Made by a program: the position numbers and the translations under genes. Shown here one piece after another: positions 6,393 through 15,507 of a stretch of 39,911 bases of DNA. Positions within the stretch are counted from its first letter, which is position 1. Each line of letters opens with the position of its first letter. Below the pieces are notes generated by a model that was given only the letters and a program-made list of their open reading frames with translations, made no database searches and was not told where the DNA came from. The stretch lies in NCBI GenBank assembly GCA_022563685.1, contig JADFMY010000014.1, positions 1 to 39,911 on the forward strand. Reading direction: 5' to 3'. The DNA comes from Pseudomonadota bacterium (GTDB lineage Bacteria > Pseudomonadota > Gammaproteobacteria > GCA-001735895).

Positions 6393-8849
6393 TCAGATGC
6401 TGGTATTCGCTGCCGCTTCGCTCGCAGCCTTTTTCTTGCCGGCTTTCTTTTTCGCCGGGTTTTTATTACTAGAGGCCTTTTTGTTAGAGGCCTTTTTGCC
6501 AGTGGTCTTTTTCTTCGCTAAAGCTTTTTTCTTGCCGGCCTTCTTGCGCCGCGACTTGGGGACAGGGGCTTTTTCGATTAACTCCTGACACGACTCCAGG
6601 CTCAGGGTTTCGGGGTCTTCGACGTCCCTGGGGATACGTGCATTCTTGACGCCATCGGTGATATAGGGGCCATAGCGCCCGCGTAGTATCTTGATGTCGC
6701 TACCTTCGAACAGTTTAATTTCACGGTTGGCGTCAAAATCCTTCTTTTCTCTGATCAGTTCAAGCGCTCGTTCCAGGGTGATGGTATAGGGATCGTCGCC
6801 TTCTTTTACCTTGAGTGACACAAATTTACTGTCATATTTTATAAAGGGTCCAAACCGCCCGATGTTTGCCGAAATCGATTCCCCTTCCGGCGAAACGCCC
6901 AGCTCGCGTGGTAATTTGAACAACTCTATCGCTTCTTCGAGCGTGATGCTGTCCATTTTCTGACCTTGTCGTAACCCGGCAAAACGTGGTTTGTCCTCGT
7001 CCTCGCGGGTTCCAATCTGCACGAACGGGCCGTATCGCCCCATGCGTACCGAAATCGGCTTACCGGTTTTGTCTTCTATTCCGAGTTGGCGGGACTGGAC
7101 CGCCTCATCGCGGCTGACCGATTCCATCTTGTCGTCCACCAGAGCCTTGAAGGTTTGCCAGAAGCGACGCAGTAAGGGCAACCAGTCCGCCTCCCCGCGG
7201 GATATCTCGTCGAGAGAATCTTCCAGTTGTGCGGTGAAGTCGTAATCGACGTACTGGGGAAAGTGCTCGGTCAAAAAGCGCGTGACCACGCGGCCGACGT
7301 CGGTGGGGTGAAAACGCTTGTTTTCCAGTTCCACGTATTCGCGATCGAGAAGCGTGGTGATGATCGATGCGTAAGTCGAAGGCCTGCCGATGCCATACTC
7401 TTCCAACGTCTTCACCAGCGTGGCTTCGCTGAATCGCGGAGGGGGCTCGGTAAAATGCTGCTCGAGACGGATTTCTTTCAAATCGACCAGGTCGCCCTGT
7501 TTCAGTGGCGGCAGAATATTTTCCCTGGTGTCATCTTTCTTGTCGTCATCCAGGCCCTCGGTATAGACGCGCATGAAACCGGGATCGCGAATCGTCGAGC
7601 CATTGGCACGGAACATATTGTCATTGCCACAGGCCAGGTCGACAGAAACGGTATCCAGCGTCGCATGCATCATCTGGCAGGCGATGGTGCGTTTCCAGAT
7701 CAAATCATACAGGCGATACTCGTCGTCTCTGAGATGGGCTTTGAGTGTCTTCGGCTCATTCATCGCACTGGTAGGGCGTATCGCCTCGTGCGCTTCCTGT
7801 GCATTCTTGGATTTGGTTTTGTAAAAGCGCGGTGCTGGCGGCAATGCGGTGGTGCCGTATTTCTGTGTGATCAGGGTTCTGATATCGCCTAACGCATCCT
7901 TCGACAGGTTGACCGAGTCGGTTCGCATATAGGATATCAACCCCTCCTGACCTGCGCCTATGTCGATACCCTCATACAGTCGTTGTGCGGTACGCATGGT
8001 TTTTTGCGCGCCGAAGCCGAGCTTGCGCGATGCTTCCTGCTGTAGTGTCGAGGTTATGAACGGAGGCGCCGGGTGGCGCTTGCGCTGCTTTTTCTCGACC
8101 TTGTCTACCCTGAGTTTGCCCTGCGCTGCTTCGCTTAGAATTCGATGAGCCTGCTGCGCTTCGCTGTCGCTGGTAATACTGAACTGTTTTACTTTTTCCT
8201 GCTTCAGCACGGTGAGCTTTGCGCTGAATGGCTGGGTTTCAAACTCGTTGTCGGATTCGATGGTCCAGTATTCCTGCGCCTCGAAAGCCTCGATTTCCAG
8301 TTCACGTTCGACAATCATACGCAGCGCCGGGCTTTGTACCCGGCCAGCGGACAGGCCGCGACGTATTTTACGCCACAGCAGTGGGGATAGATTAAAACCG
8401 ACCAGGTAATCGAGCGCGCGTCGAGCCTGTTGCGCGTTGACCAGAGCCATGGTGATTTCGCGCGGATTGGCCACGGCATCGGACACTGCCTGTTGGGTAA
8501 TCTCATAAAAGGCAACCCGATAGGCGGGCTTGTTTTTCATCAGGTTATCTTCTTTCAGTAACTCGTAAAGATGCCAGGAAATAGCCTCGCCTTCGCGGTC
8601 AGGGTCGGTTGCCAGATAGAGAGAATCGGCCTTGCGCAATTCTTTCTTGATCGTATTGAGGTGTTTTTCATTGCGCTCGACTACGGTGTAATTCATCTTG
8701 AAGTCGTTGTCGGTTTCGACTGCACCTTCTTTCGGGACCAGGTCGCGCACGTGCCCGTACGAGGCTAATACCTTGAATTCGGGGCCCAGGTATTTCTCGA
8801 TGGTTTTTGCCTTGGCAGGGGATTCTACGATGACAAGATGACTGGCCAT
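6393..8849 (-). CDS. topA: DNA topoisomerase I (type IA)
   Basis: 818 residues. The Toprim domain opens with VIVESPAKAKTIEKYLG and has DPDREGEAISWHL (acidic metal-binding residues); the catalytic Tyr is Y307 in LISYMRTDSVNLS. It relaxes negative supercoils. The C-terminal region lacks the four-Cys zinc fingers of E. coli TopA; instead there are three short repeats with the cores GRYGPFVQIG, GRFGPFIKYD and GRYGPYITDG, followed by a tail of about 50 residues of Lys/Ala-rich sequence, a design known from many other bacterial TopA proteins. No clear Shine-Dalgarno precedes the ATG at 8849. Confidence 0.96.
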   Translation of the reverse strand: MASHLVIVESPAKAKTIEKYLGPEFKVLASYGHVRDLVPKEGAVETDNDFKMNYTVVERNEKHLNTIKKELRKADSLYLATDPDREGEAISWHLYELLKEDNLMKNKPAYRVAFYEITQQAVSDAVANPREITMALVNAQQARRALDYLVGFNLSPLLWRKIRRGLSAGRVQSPALRMIVERELEIEAFEAQEYWTIESDNEFETQPFSAKLTVLKQEKVKQFSITSDSEAQQAHRILSEAAQGKLRVDKVEKKQRKRHPAPPFITSTLQQEASRKLGFGAQKTMRTAQRLYEGIDIGAGQEGLISYMRTDSVNLSKDALGDIRTLITQKYGTTALPPAPRFYKTKSKNAQEAHEAIRPTSAMNEPKTLKAHLRDDEYRLYDLIWKRTIACQMMHATLDTVSVDLACGNDNMFRANGSTIRDPGFMRVYTEGLDDDKKDDTRENILPPLKQGDLVDLKEIRLEQHFTEPPPRFSEATLVKTLEEYGIGRPSTYASIITTLLDREYVELENKRFHPTDVGRVVTRFLTEHFPQYVDYDFTAQLEDSLDEISRGEADWLPLLRRFWQTFKALVDDKMESVSRDEAVQSRQLGIEDKTGKPISVRMGRYGPFVQIGTREDEDKPRFAGLRQGQKMDSITLEEAIELFKLPRELGVSPEGESISANIGRFGPFIKYDSKFVSLKVKEGDDPYTITLERALELIREKKDFDANREIKLFEGSDIKILRGRYGPYITDGVKNARIPRDVEDPETLSLESCQELIEKAPVPKSRRKKAGKKKALAKKKTTGKKASNKKASSNKNPAKKKAGKKKAASEAAANTSI

Positions 8850-8905
8850 TGGGTATAACGGTTTAGAAGTTTAGGTACGATTGAATTCGTGGCAGCCAAC
8901 GATCA

Positions 8906-9388
8906 TCAATGAAACAAGGTAGGCTGGTCTGCAAATACGATATCCTCATAATGCATTAGCGTATTTTCATCGTGATCTTCGGCACTATTGAACAATACCA
9001 TCATGACGACCCATTTGAGTTCCTCTATATCTACCTCGGAGTTATCATCGAGAGCCATCACGCGGTTGATTACCAGTTCGCGCAGCTTGGGGGTGAGTAC
9101 ACCCGACTGTTCGAGGAACAGCAAAAAGCCCTGCGCATGCTGATCCAGGCGCACCGATTCTTCAGTCGAAAATATTCGTGTCGAATGTAAAGATTGGGCT
9201 ACGGACGGTATATCGTCATCCTGCGCCAGTCCATCCAGCCAGTCAAAAGCCTTGTCGATTTCAAGCGGGTCGAACCCGGCGGCTCTGAGGTCTGCATCGA
9301 TACCATCCCGGTCTTCGGGCAGGTTATCGTTCTGGTCAGCATAGCTGGAAAATATGTACATCAAAACGTCTATTACGCCTTCTTTCAT
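8906..9388 (-). CDS. smg: Smg family protein (DUF494)
   Basis: 160 residues beginning MKEGVIDVLMYIFSSYADQN, with FDPLEIDKAFDWLDGL and the C-terminal ELKWVVMMVLFNSAEDHDEN segment, all recognisable as Smg/DUF494. The protein is small, acidic and cytosolic; its molecular function is not established. It lies between dprA (11 bp upstream) and topA, the classical dprA-smg neighbourhood in gammaproteobacteria. Confidence 0.93.
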   Translation of the reverse strand: MKEGVIDVLMYIFSSYADQNDNLPEDRDGIDADLRAAGFDPLEIDKAFDWLDGLAQDDDIPSVAQSLHSTRIFSTEESVRLDQHAQGFLLFLEQSGVLTPKLRELVINRVMALDDNSEVDIEELKWVVMMVLFNSAEDHDENTLMHYEDIVFADQPTLFH

Positions 9389-9399
9389 GGTTATCTCTG

Positions 9400-10500
9400 T
9401 TAAATCCTGACGTAGCAGCCACCAGGTGCCGATTCAATAAGATCGTTGAGCTCTAGTAATAATAGCATGGATGAAAGCTTGTCTATGGTCAAGCCGCTGC
9501 GTTCAACCAGCTCGTCGGTGGATACTGGATCGTAGCCGATAGTGCCGAGTAAATCGTTTGATTCCGGATCGAGTTGACTTTTTGTGGCTTCGGCAGGTAC
9601 TGGAATATGCTCGGCGATAAACCCCAATAAACTGCCGAGTTCCTCGACGATCTCGGAAGCCTGGGTAACCAGTCTGGCACCCTCCCGAATGAGCTGATGG
9701 CAACCTTGAGCCTGTGGATTATGAATGGATCCGGGAATCGCGAACACTTCGCGCCCCTGTTCGACTGCCTGGCGTGCGGTGATCAGCGACCCGCTGCGAC
9801 GCGTGGCTTCGACTATAAGCGTGGCAACACTGAGCCCGCTAATGATGCGATTACGCCGTGGAAAATTTTCACTGTTTGGGCCGGTACCGAGCGGGAATTC
9901 GCTGACCAGTAATCCGTTTTCATGGATATCATAAGCCAGCTGTTTGTTTTGCGATGGGTAAATGCGATCAAGGCCGGTACCGGTTACCGCGACAGTGTTG
10001 CCACCGCATGACAAGGCACCCAGGTGGGCCTGCGAATCGATTCCTGCCGCCATGCCGCTGGTAATGGTTAATCCTGCCTGTGCGAGTGTCGCGGCAAAAT
10101 CTCTGGCTGTCCTCGCGCCACCCGGGGTGCAATTCCGGCTGCCGACGATTGTGACTTGTGGGTTTTTCAGTAATTCAATGTCACCGCTGCAATAGAGCAG
10201 AGGAGGGTAGTCGGATATTTCTTTCAGCAGCGGTGGGTAAGCATCGTCATCGTAGCAAATGATATGGTTACCGGGTTGTTCGGCCCAGGTTAATTCCTGC
10301 TCGACGGCCGATCTGTCAGGATTTAATACCTGATCGATCTGTTCGTTACCGAGGCCTGCGGCTTTAAGCTTACTGCGGTCAAGCTCAAAAATTTGATTGA
10401 AATTGGGAGAAAATTGCTTGGCTAAAGCTATCAGCGAAACCCGGCCTATGCCGAAGCAATGATAAAGAGTAAGAAAACTGGCAAGTTGATCCTTTTGCAT
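9400..10500 (-). CDS. dprA: DNA-processing protein A
   Basis: 366 residues. DprA loads RecA on incoming single-stranded DNA in natural transformation. The Rossmann-like core shows VGSRNCTPGGARTARDFA, TSGMAAGIDSQAHLGAL, FPRRNRIISGLS and TRRSGSLITARQAVEQGREV, with an N-terminal SAM-like region (residues 1-70) and a C-terminal winged-helix domain (from about 300, IGYDPVSTDELVERSGL). Only the Smg and LysM neighbours are nearby; no other competence gene is in the window, so transformability is not shown. Confidence 0.95.
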   Translation of the reverse strand: MQKDQLASFLTLYHCFGIGRVSLIALAKQFSPNFNQIFELDRSKLKAAGLGNEQIDQVLNPDRSAVEQELTWAEQPGNHIICYDDDAYPPLLKEISDYPPLLYCSGDIELLKNPQVTIVGSRNCTPGGARTARDFAATLAQAGLTITSGMAAGIDSQAHLGALSCGGNTVAVTGTGLDRIYPSQNKQLAYDIHENGLLVSEFPLGTGPNSENFPRRNRIISGLSVATLIVEATRRSGSLITARQAVEQGREVFAIPGSIHNPQAQGCHQLIREGARLVTQASEIVEELGSLLGFIAEHIPVPAEATKSQLDPESNDLLGTIGYDPVSTDELVERSGLTIDKLSSMLLLLELNDLIESAPGGCYVRI

Positions 10501-10588
10501 GCTGATTCCATTGAAACTGTTTCTGGTGAAGGCGATATCATAGCATTAGAGCTGCGCCGGTGCTCAATGCAGCGCTTGTCCTGATTGA

Positions 10589-10685
10589 GTAGGGCCGAAT
10601 TCATTCGACCGGTCTAATAATTGGTCGAATGAATTCGACCCTACAGATTTCGACCCTACAGGTTATTGGCCGAATGAATTCGGCC
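10589..10685. repeat. Palindromic repeat cluster (CGAATTCATTCG type)
   Basis: A 22-bp arm at 10589-10610 (GTAGGGCCGAATTCATTCGA...) and its inverted partner at 10623-10644 pair with one mismatch around a 12-nt loop. The word TTCGACCCTACAG is then repeated directly (10634-10646 and 10649-10661), and a third, self-complementary element GGCCGAATGAATTCGGCC sits at 10668-10685. The cluster lies between the LysM gene (minus, ending 10717) and dprA (minus, starting 10500), so it is transcribed if these form an operon, and could act on RNA stability or termination. Confidence 0.85.
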
Positions 10686-10716
10686 CTAAAGGCTTGATAG
10701 GGAGAATATCTGAAGT

Positions 10717-11916
10717 TCAGGGCGATTCGACAAAATCTCGTAGGCTGATGGGGCGGTCGGCTTCCATTACCAGGGCATAGCTCATCTTCTCGAATGAACG
10801 GATAATCATGACTATACCGATGCGCTCGTCCGGTAATTTGACGCGAAAAGCGGGGTCTTCTTCCTGCGTATCGGGAATTACATCGCCGATACGTTTAATA
10901 TTGAGCAAATTACCGGTTTGGACGCCGTCTCTTGCACCCAGGTTAATCGCGAGGGTTTGGTACTGGCCGAGCTGAGAAATTGCATCCAGCAAGGAGACTA
11001 CTTCCCCCTGTACATAGGCAGCGGGGGGCCTGGGAAAGAAGTCGCGTTCAAAATTGGTGTTATCGAGTGGCAGCACACGGTCGTTGCGCAGGATTTCGCG
11101 AACCGAATTTGTCACCAGTACCGTTGCGGGATCGCCACCTGATAATAATTTGGAATCTCCAACATACAGGGCCTGGTATCCAAGCAGTTCGTTTGTGGCC
11201 GGGTCGAAGATTGGCTTGTCGGGCCTGAAGATCTGGTAGCGCCCGCTACCGGACGAGGTATCGAGCTTTCGTACATACAGCTTGTCGTTCATACTATTGA
11301 TCAGATGAGCATCGACGCTGGAAATAATATACGCGGCGCGACTCAGTTGTTCCTGGTCGATAACCTGTGGCCGGGCCAGCAGATGCCTGATCGATTCGAT
11401 CGGAATCGACGGGATGCTGGCATCGATGCTTTGTGAACGAATCCGTGGTGACAACTTGACGACTGTCATGCCCGTGGTACCGGTGCCGGTACCGCCGGTC
11501 GATAATACCGCGCCATCGGCTCCACGCCTAACCAGTTGGACCCGTTTTTGACCATTGATATAGATAATCGCCAGAATGTCACCAGGATAAATCAGGTGAG
11601 GGTTTTCGATTTGTGGGTTTTTGAACCAGATTTCAGGCCAGTGCCACGGGTCGCGCAAGAATTCCGCGGAAATATCCCACAAGGTGTCACCTTTTTGTAC
11701 AATATAGGTATCGGGATATTGCGGTTCGTATATGACAGTTTCAGCGGGTTCAGATTCAGCGATAATGGCTTCTACAGTATTGGCCTGAGAAGACGCCTGA
11801 TCGGTGTCTTCCACGACCGAAAATGGCTCTATTTGGCCCGCACAGGCGGATATCAGCAACAAACCGGCGAGCACCATCAATCCTTTTGTCAGCTGTCTTG
11901 TGGCTATGTTGGTCAT
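10717..11916 (-). CDS. LysM-domain lipoprotein
   Basis: 399 residues. The N-terminus has a basic-hydrophobic signal and a lipobox ISAC with the lipidated Cys at 25. A LysM domain at about 70-118 (YIVQKGDTLWDISAEFL, then NPHLIYPGDIL) should bind peptidoglycan. The remaining 280 residues are predicted periplasmic and match the long LysM proteins encoded beside dprA in gammaproteobacteria. Its precise function is unknown; a role in envelope or cell-wall maintenance is inference. It is the first gene of the minus-strand block and diverges from def. Confidence 0.88.
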   Translation of the reverse strand: MTNIATRQLTKGLMVLAGLLLISACAGQIEPFSVVEDTDQASSQANTVEAIIAESEPAETVIYEPQYPDTYIVQKGDTLWDISAEFLRDPWHWPEIWFKNPQIENPHLIYPGDILAIIYINGQKRVQLVRRGADGAVLSTGGTGTGTTGMTVVKLSPRIRSQSIDASIPSIPIESIRHLLARPQVIDQEQLSRAAYIISSVDAHLINSMNDKLYVRKLDTSSGSGRYQIFRPDKPIFDPATNELLGYQALYVGDSKLLSGGDPATVLVTNSVREILRNDRVLPLDNTNFERDFFPRPPAAYVQGEVVSLLDAISQLGQYQTLAINLGARDGVQTGNLLNIKRIGDVIPDTQEEDPAFRVKLPDERIGIVMIIRSFEKMSYALVMEADRPISLRDFVESP

Positions 11917-11948
11917 AAAAACCCCTGTTGTGCGGCAATAGTCTATCG

Positions 11949-11976
11949 ATTGTAGCTATAATCTGACTGACTACAA
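11949..11976 (-). promoter_or_regulatory. Candidate promoter of the LysM-dprA-smg block
   Basis: On the minus strand TTGTAG (11976-11971) and TACAAT (11954-11949) are separated by 16 bp, giving a start near 11942 and a leader of about 26 bases before the LysM gene. The 137-bp LysM-def gap must hold both divergent promoters; a TATAAT at 12001-12006 is a plausible -10 for def, but without a good -35. Confidence 0.4.
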
Positions 11977-12053
11977 CCTTTTTGATGAGTAAGATTCTAA
12001 TATAATCATTAACTTGGGACAACTACTTGTAAACTTTCTTGAAGTTTTAAATC

Positions 12054-12563
12054 ATGGCTTTATTAAATATTTTGCATTTTCCAGACCCAAAATTGCGCAC
12101 TGTAGCAAAACCGGTGACTGAATTTGATTGTGAATTGAAGCAATTGGTCGCCAATATGTTTGAAACCATGTATGAAGCACCTGGTATTGGACTCGCAGCC
12201 ACCCAGGTCGACCGGCATATTCGCCTCCTGGTGATGGATGTCTCGGAAGAACGAAATACACCGCAGTGCCTGATCAATCCAGAAATCCTGGAATCGGATG
12301 GTGAACAGGAATCGGATGAGGGCTGTCTGTCAGTTCCAGGGTTTTACGAAAATGTTAAACGCGCAGGGCATATTCGGGTGAAAGCCCAGGATGAAAGCGG
12401 CAAATCCAGGGAATTTGAGGCCGACGGCCTGGAAGCGGTATGTATTCAACACGAAATGGATCACTCGCAGGGCAAGCTGTTCGTCGATTATATCTCGTCG
12501 CTCAAACGGGGCCGCATTCGCGCCAAACTGGTCAAAATGAAAAGAAATAATGAGTTAGGTTAA
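12054..12563 (+). CDS. def: Peptide deformylase
   Basis: 169 residues, normal length. Removes the formyl group from nascent N-terminal methionine at the ribosome. All three motifs are present: GIGLAATQ (residues 44-51), EGCLSVP with the metal ligand Cys91, and QHEMDH with His133, Glu134 and His137. First gene of the plus-strand block and followed after 40 bp by fmt, whose product adds the formyl group that Def removes. Confidence 0.97.
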   Translation: MALLNILHFPDPKLRTVAKPVTEFDCELKQLVANMFETMYEAPGIGLAATQVDRHIRLLVMDVSEERNTPQCLINPEILESDGEQESDEGCLSVPGFYENVKRAGHIRVKAQDESGKSREFEADGLEAVCIQHEMDHSQGKLFVDYISSLKRGRIRAKLVKMKRNNELG

Positions 12564-12603
12564 TGCCTGCGGATATTTCTACCAGGGGGCTATTTTTTCA
12601 GAC

Positions 12604-13533
12604 ATGTTGAAAATAATTTACGCAGGCACCCCGGAGTTTGCGGTTCCAGCGCTTGAAGCTTTGCTGCAATCGGAACATCGGGTTCTCGCAGTTTATACGC
12701 AGCCAGACCGGCCCGCTGGCCGGGGGCGAAAAATCCAGGCGAGCCCGGTCAAAACCTGTGCGCTGGCACACAATATCCCTGTTTATCAACCTGACTCATT
12801 CAAGAACTCCGCCGCATGTGAGCGCCTGGCAAGTTTTGAGGCTGACCTGATGGTAGTTGCCGCCTATGGTTTGTTATTGCCCTTGCAGGTACTCGAACTA
12901 CCTCGGCTGGGGTGCATCAATATTCATGCGTCACTCTTGCCCCGGTGGCGTGGTGCTGCACCGATTCAACGCGCTATTCAGGCGGGGGATGAAAAAACCG
13001 GCATCACCATCATGCAGATGGACGAGGGTCTGGATACCGGGGACATGCTGATCTCTGCATCCCTGTCGATTGGCGCAGACTGGAATTCTGCCGAGCTTCA
13101 CGACCGCCTGAAACTGCTCGGCGCGCAGCTATTGATGGAGGCCGTTGACAAACTCGAATCGGGTGTGCTTGAAGCGACCCGGCAAGACCATGAAAGGTCA
13201 AGCTATGCGGCCAGGCTGAGCAAGCAGGAAGCCGAGATAGACTGGAACAAGAATGCCGCTACCCTGCAACGGGAAATCAGGGCCTTTGTCCCCTGGCCGG
13301 TCAGTTTTACGCACCTGGAAAATAAAAATGTACGAATTTGGCAAGCCCGGATAGAGTCCGGTCACACTGTGAATTTACCGGGTCAGATCATCGATCATAA
13401 CCGCGATGGGATATTCGTCAGTTGCCGGGATTCTGTGCTACAAATCACCCGGTTGCAGTTGGCGGGTAAAATTCAATTTAGCGCCGCGCAGCTATTACAC
13501 TCCACGAATTTGACCGGGATGCGTTTTGCCTGA
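12604..13533 (+). CDS. fmt: Methionyl-tRNA formyltransferase
   Basis: 309 residues. Formylates initiator Met-tRNA with 10-formyl-THF. The N-terminal Rossmann domain starts IIYAGTPEFAVPALEALL; the active-site stretch is INIHASLLPRWRGAAPIQRA, followed by QMDEGLDTGDML; the C-terminal OB-fold-like domain begins near residue 208. The def-fmt-rsmB order is standard in gammaproteobacteria. Confidence 0.97.
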   Translation: MLKIIYAGTPEFAVPALEALLQSEHRVLAVYTQPDRPAGRGRKIQASPVKTCALAHNIPVYQPDSFKNSAACERLASFEADLMVVAAYGLLLPLQVLELPRLGCINIHASLLPRWRGAAPIQRAIQAGDEKTGITIMQMDEGLDTGDMLISASLSIGADWNSAELHDRLKLLGAQLLMEAVDKLESGVLEATRQDHERSSYAARLSKQEAEIDWNKNAATLQREIRAFVPWPVSFTHLENKNVRIWQARIESGHTVNLPGQIIDHNRDGIFVSCRDSVLQITRLQLAGKIQFSAAQLLHSTNLTGMRFA

Positions 13534-13579
13534 TAGCCATGACTTATCGCTAGCATTGGTCGAGGCAAGTAGGTGTTAA

Positions 13580-14902
13580 ATGATGCAGACTGACTCGACT
13601 AACCCGCGTTGGCTTGCACTTCAAGCACTGTTACTGGTGATTCGTGAGGGCCGTTCGCTGGACGATGCCCTGGCTCAGTCCGACAAAACGCTTTTCGACG
13701 CCCGGGACCTGTCCCTGTGCGGGGAACTGGCGAATGGGGTGTGCCGTTGGTATTTTGCCCTGCTCGCACAGCTCAAACCCTATTTGAGAAAACCGCTAAA
13801 AGCCAAAGACATCGATTTGAAGATTATTTTATTGATCGGCCTGTACCAGCTTACGAAGATGCGTATCGAAGATCATGCCGCGGTAAACGAGACTGTAAAG
13901 TTGGTTGTGTCACGCAACAAGCCCTGGGCCAAAGGTCTGGTCAATGGGGTTTTACGTCAAGTGATCCGCGACCGGGTGGAAATAGAGCCCGAGCATTATG
14001 AGGCGTCCTACCCGCAGTGGATGCGCGACACAATAGTGACGGACTGGCCGCAAGATCATCAGGACATATTTCGGGCAGGGAATAGTCGTGCGCCGATGAC
14101 GCTACGGGTTGACCTGCGGCAGAGATCACAGAGCGAGCAAATAAAAATCTTGTTGAAAGATGGGATAGGCGCAAGCGGACATGCGCTGATCGATTCGGCT
14201 ATCGAGCTGGACAAACCCTGCCTGGTGAGCAGGATCGAGGGCTTCGATGCTGGTTTATTGAGCGTACAGGATGCCGCTGCCCAGATCGCAGCAGGTTTAC
14301 TCGACTGTCAGCCTGGTATGCGGGTGCTGGATGCCTGTGCGGCTCCGGGTGGAAAAACCGCGCACCTGTTGCAGGCTAACGATGATCTTGATTTGACCGC
14401 GATCGACCTAAGCCAGTCGCGCCTGAAAATGGTCGAACAGAATCTTGTACGCGTTAAGCGCAAGGCGAAACTGGTTTGCGGTGATGCGGCTGATCCGCAA
14501 GCCTGGCATGAAGGTGCTTTATTTGACCGTATCCTCGCCGATGTACCCTGTTCTGCCAGTGGCGTAATCAGACGACACCCCGATATCAAGCTATTGAGGC
14601 GCGCCGGTGATATCCCTCAACTGGTTAAACAGCAAAGAAAATTACTCGATGGCCTGTGGTCGGTGCTCAAGCCAGGTGGTTTGATGCTCTATAGTACCTG
14701 CTCGATATTTAAGCAGGAAAACGAACGCCAGATAGAATGGTTTGTCGAAAACACTGATAAATGTACGGTGTATTCCCTGAATTCAGTACAATGGGGTGAG
14801 CGGAGACCTTTTGGGCGCCAAATACTACCGGGGCAGCATAATATGGATGGATTTTACTATGCCTGTTTGCAAAAATCTGAAATCAGCAGCAAGCAGAACT
14901 AA
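13580..14902 (+). CDS. rsmB: 16S rRNA (cytosine-967-C5)-methyltransferase
   Basis: 440 residues, with an N-terminal NusB-like RNA-binding domain (about 10-140) and a C-terminal SAM methyltransferase. Visible motifs are LDACAAPGGKTAHLLQ (SAM binding), DVPCSASGVIRRHPDIK and YSTCSIFKQENE; the two Cys (in DVPCS and STCS) are the catalytic and release residues of m5C enzymes. Two ATGs stand in tandem at 13580 and 13583; either may be used. The stop TAA shares one base with the next start. Confidence 0.95.
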   Translation: MMQTDSTNPRWLALQALLLVIREGRSLDDALAQSDKTLFDARDLSLCGELANGVCRWYFALLAQLKPYLRKPLKAKDIDLKIILLIGLYQLTKMRIEDHAAVNETVKLVVSRNKPWAKGLVNGVLRQVIRDRVEIEPEHYEASYPQWMRDTIVTDWPQDHQDIFRAGNSRAPMTLRVDLRQRSQSEQIKILLKDGIGASGHALIDSAIELDKPCLVSRIEGFDAGLLSVQDAAAQIAAGLLDCQPGMRVLDACAAPGGKTAHLLQANDDLDLTAIDLSQSRLKMVEQNLVRVKRKAKLVCGDAADPQAWHEGALFDRILADVPCSASGVIRRHPDIKLLRRAGDIPQLVKQQRKLLDGLWSVLKPGGLMLYSTCSIFKQENERQIEWFVENTDKCTVYSLNSVQWGERRPFGRQILPGQHNMDGFYYACLQKSEISSKQN

Positions 14903-15507
14903 TGACTTTGCATCGAGTAGCAATTGCGTTAGATTTTAGATCACTGATACTGATCGCGAGTCTTTTCTCGGGTCTGATGATTACGCTGCCGATAAGTGCC
15001 GAGGAACACCCCGAGTTTAACGTGCAGCAGGCCGGTTTTACCCTCGACGATACTATGTTGATGCTTGCCTCCAAAGTCGACATCGAATTGCCTGACTATA
15101 TTAGTATTGCGATTAACCAGGGTTTTGCGGTTCCGCTGATGTTCGAAGTTCAAATCCTTGCCCTCAGAAATTACTGGTTCGACCAGAAGATCGTCACGTT
15201 AAAGCAGCAATACCAACTTCACTACCTGCCAATGTTAAGATCCTATGCCGTTTTTGACCTCAATACAGGCCAGCGCCGCTATTACGACAGTCTGCCAGAA
15301 GCGGTACGAGAGCTGGAAGTGGTTTACAATTACCCCATGCTGGATGTCAACAATCTGGAATACGACCGCATTTTTTACGCGCGTATGCGCTTTGGTATCG
15401 ATATCGACGAGCTACCCCTGCCGCTAAAGTCGAGTGCGTTGTGGGATAACGACTGGGATTTGCAAAGTGACTGGTTCGAGTGGGACATTGAGCGGCCCGA
15501 ATCATGA
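14902..15507 (+). CDS. DUF4390 family exported protein
   Basis: 201 residues. A hydrophobic N-terminal segment (residues about 14-33, ending PISAEEH) looks like a signal peptide, so the product is probably periplasmic. The body, with FEVQILALRNYWFD, QQYQLHYLPMLRSY and FDLNTGQRRYYDSL, matches the DUF4390 proteins regularly found between rsmB and an NtrY-like kinase. The function is unknown; its position and one- to four-base overlaps on both sides suggest it works with the sensor kinase, perhaps as a periplasmic accessory (inference). Confidence 0.8.
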   Translation: MTLHRVAIALDFRSLILIASLFSGLMITLPISAEEHPEFNVQQAGFTLDDTMLMLASKVDIELPDYISIAINQGFAVPLMFEVQILALRNYWFDQKIVTLKQQYQLHYLPMLRSYAVFDLNTGQRRYYDSLPEAVRELEVVYNYPMLDVNNLEYDRIFYARMRFGIDIDELPLPLKSSALWDNDWDLQSDWFEWDIERPES

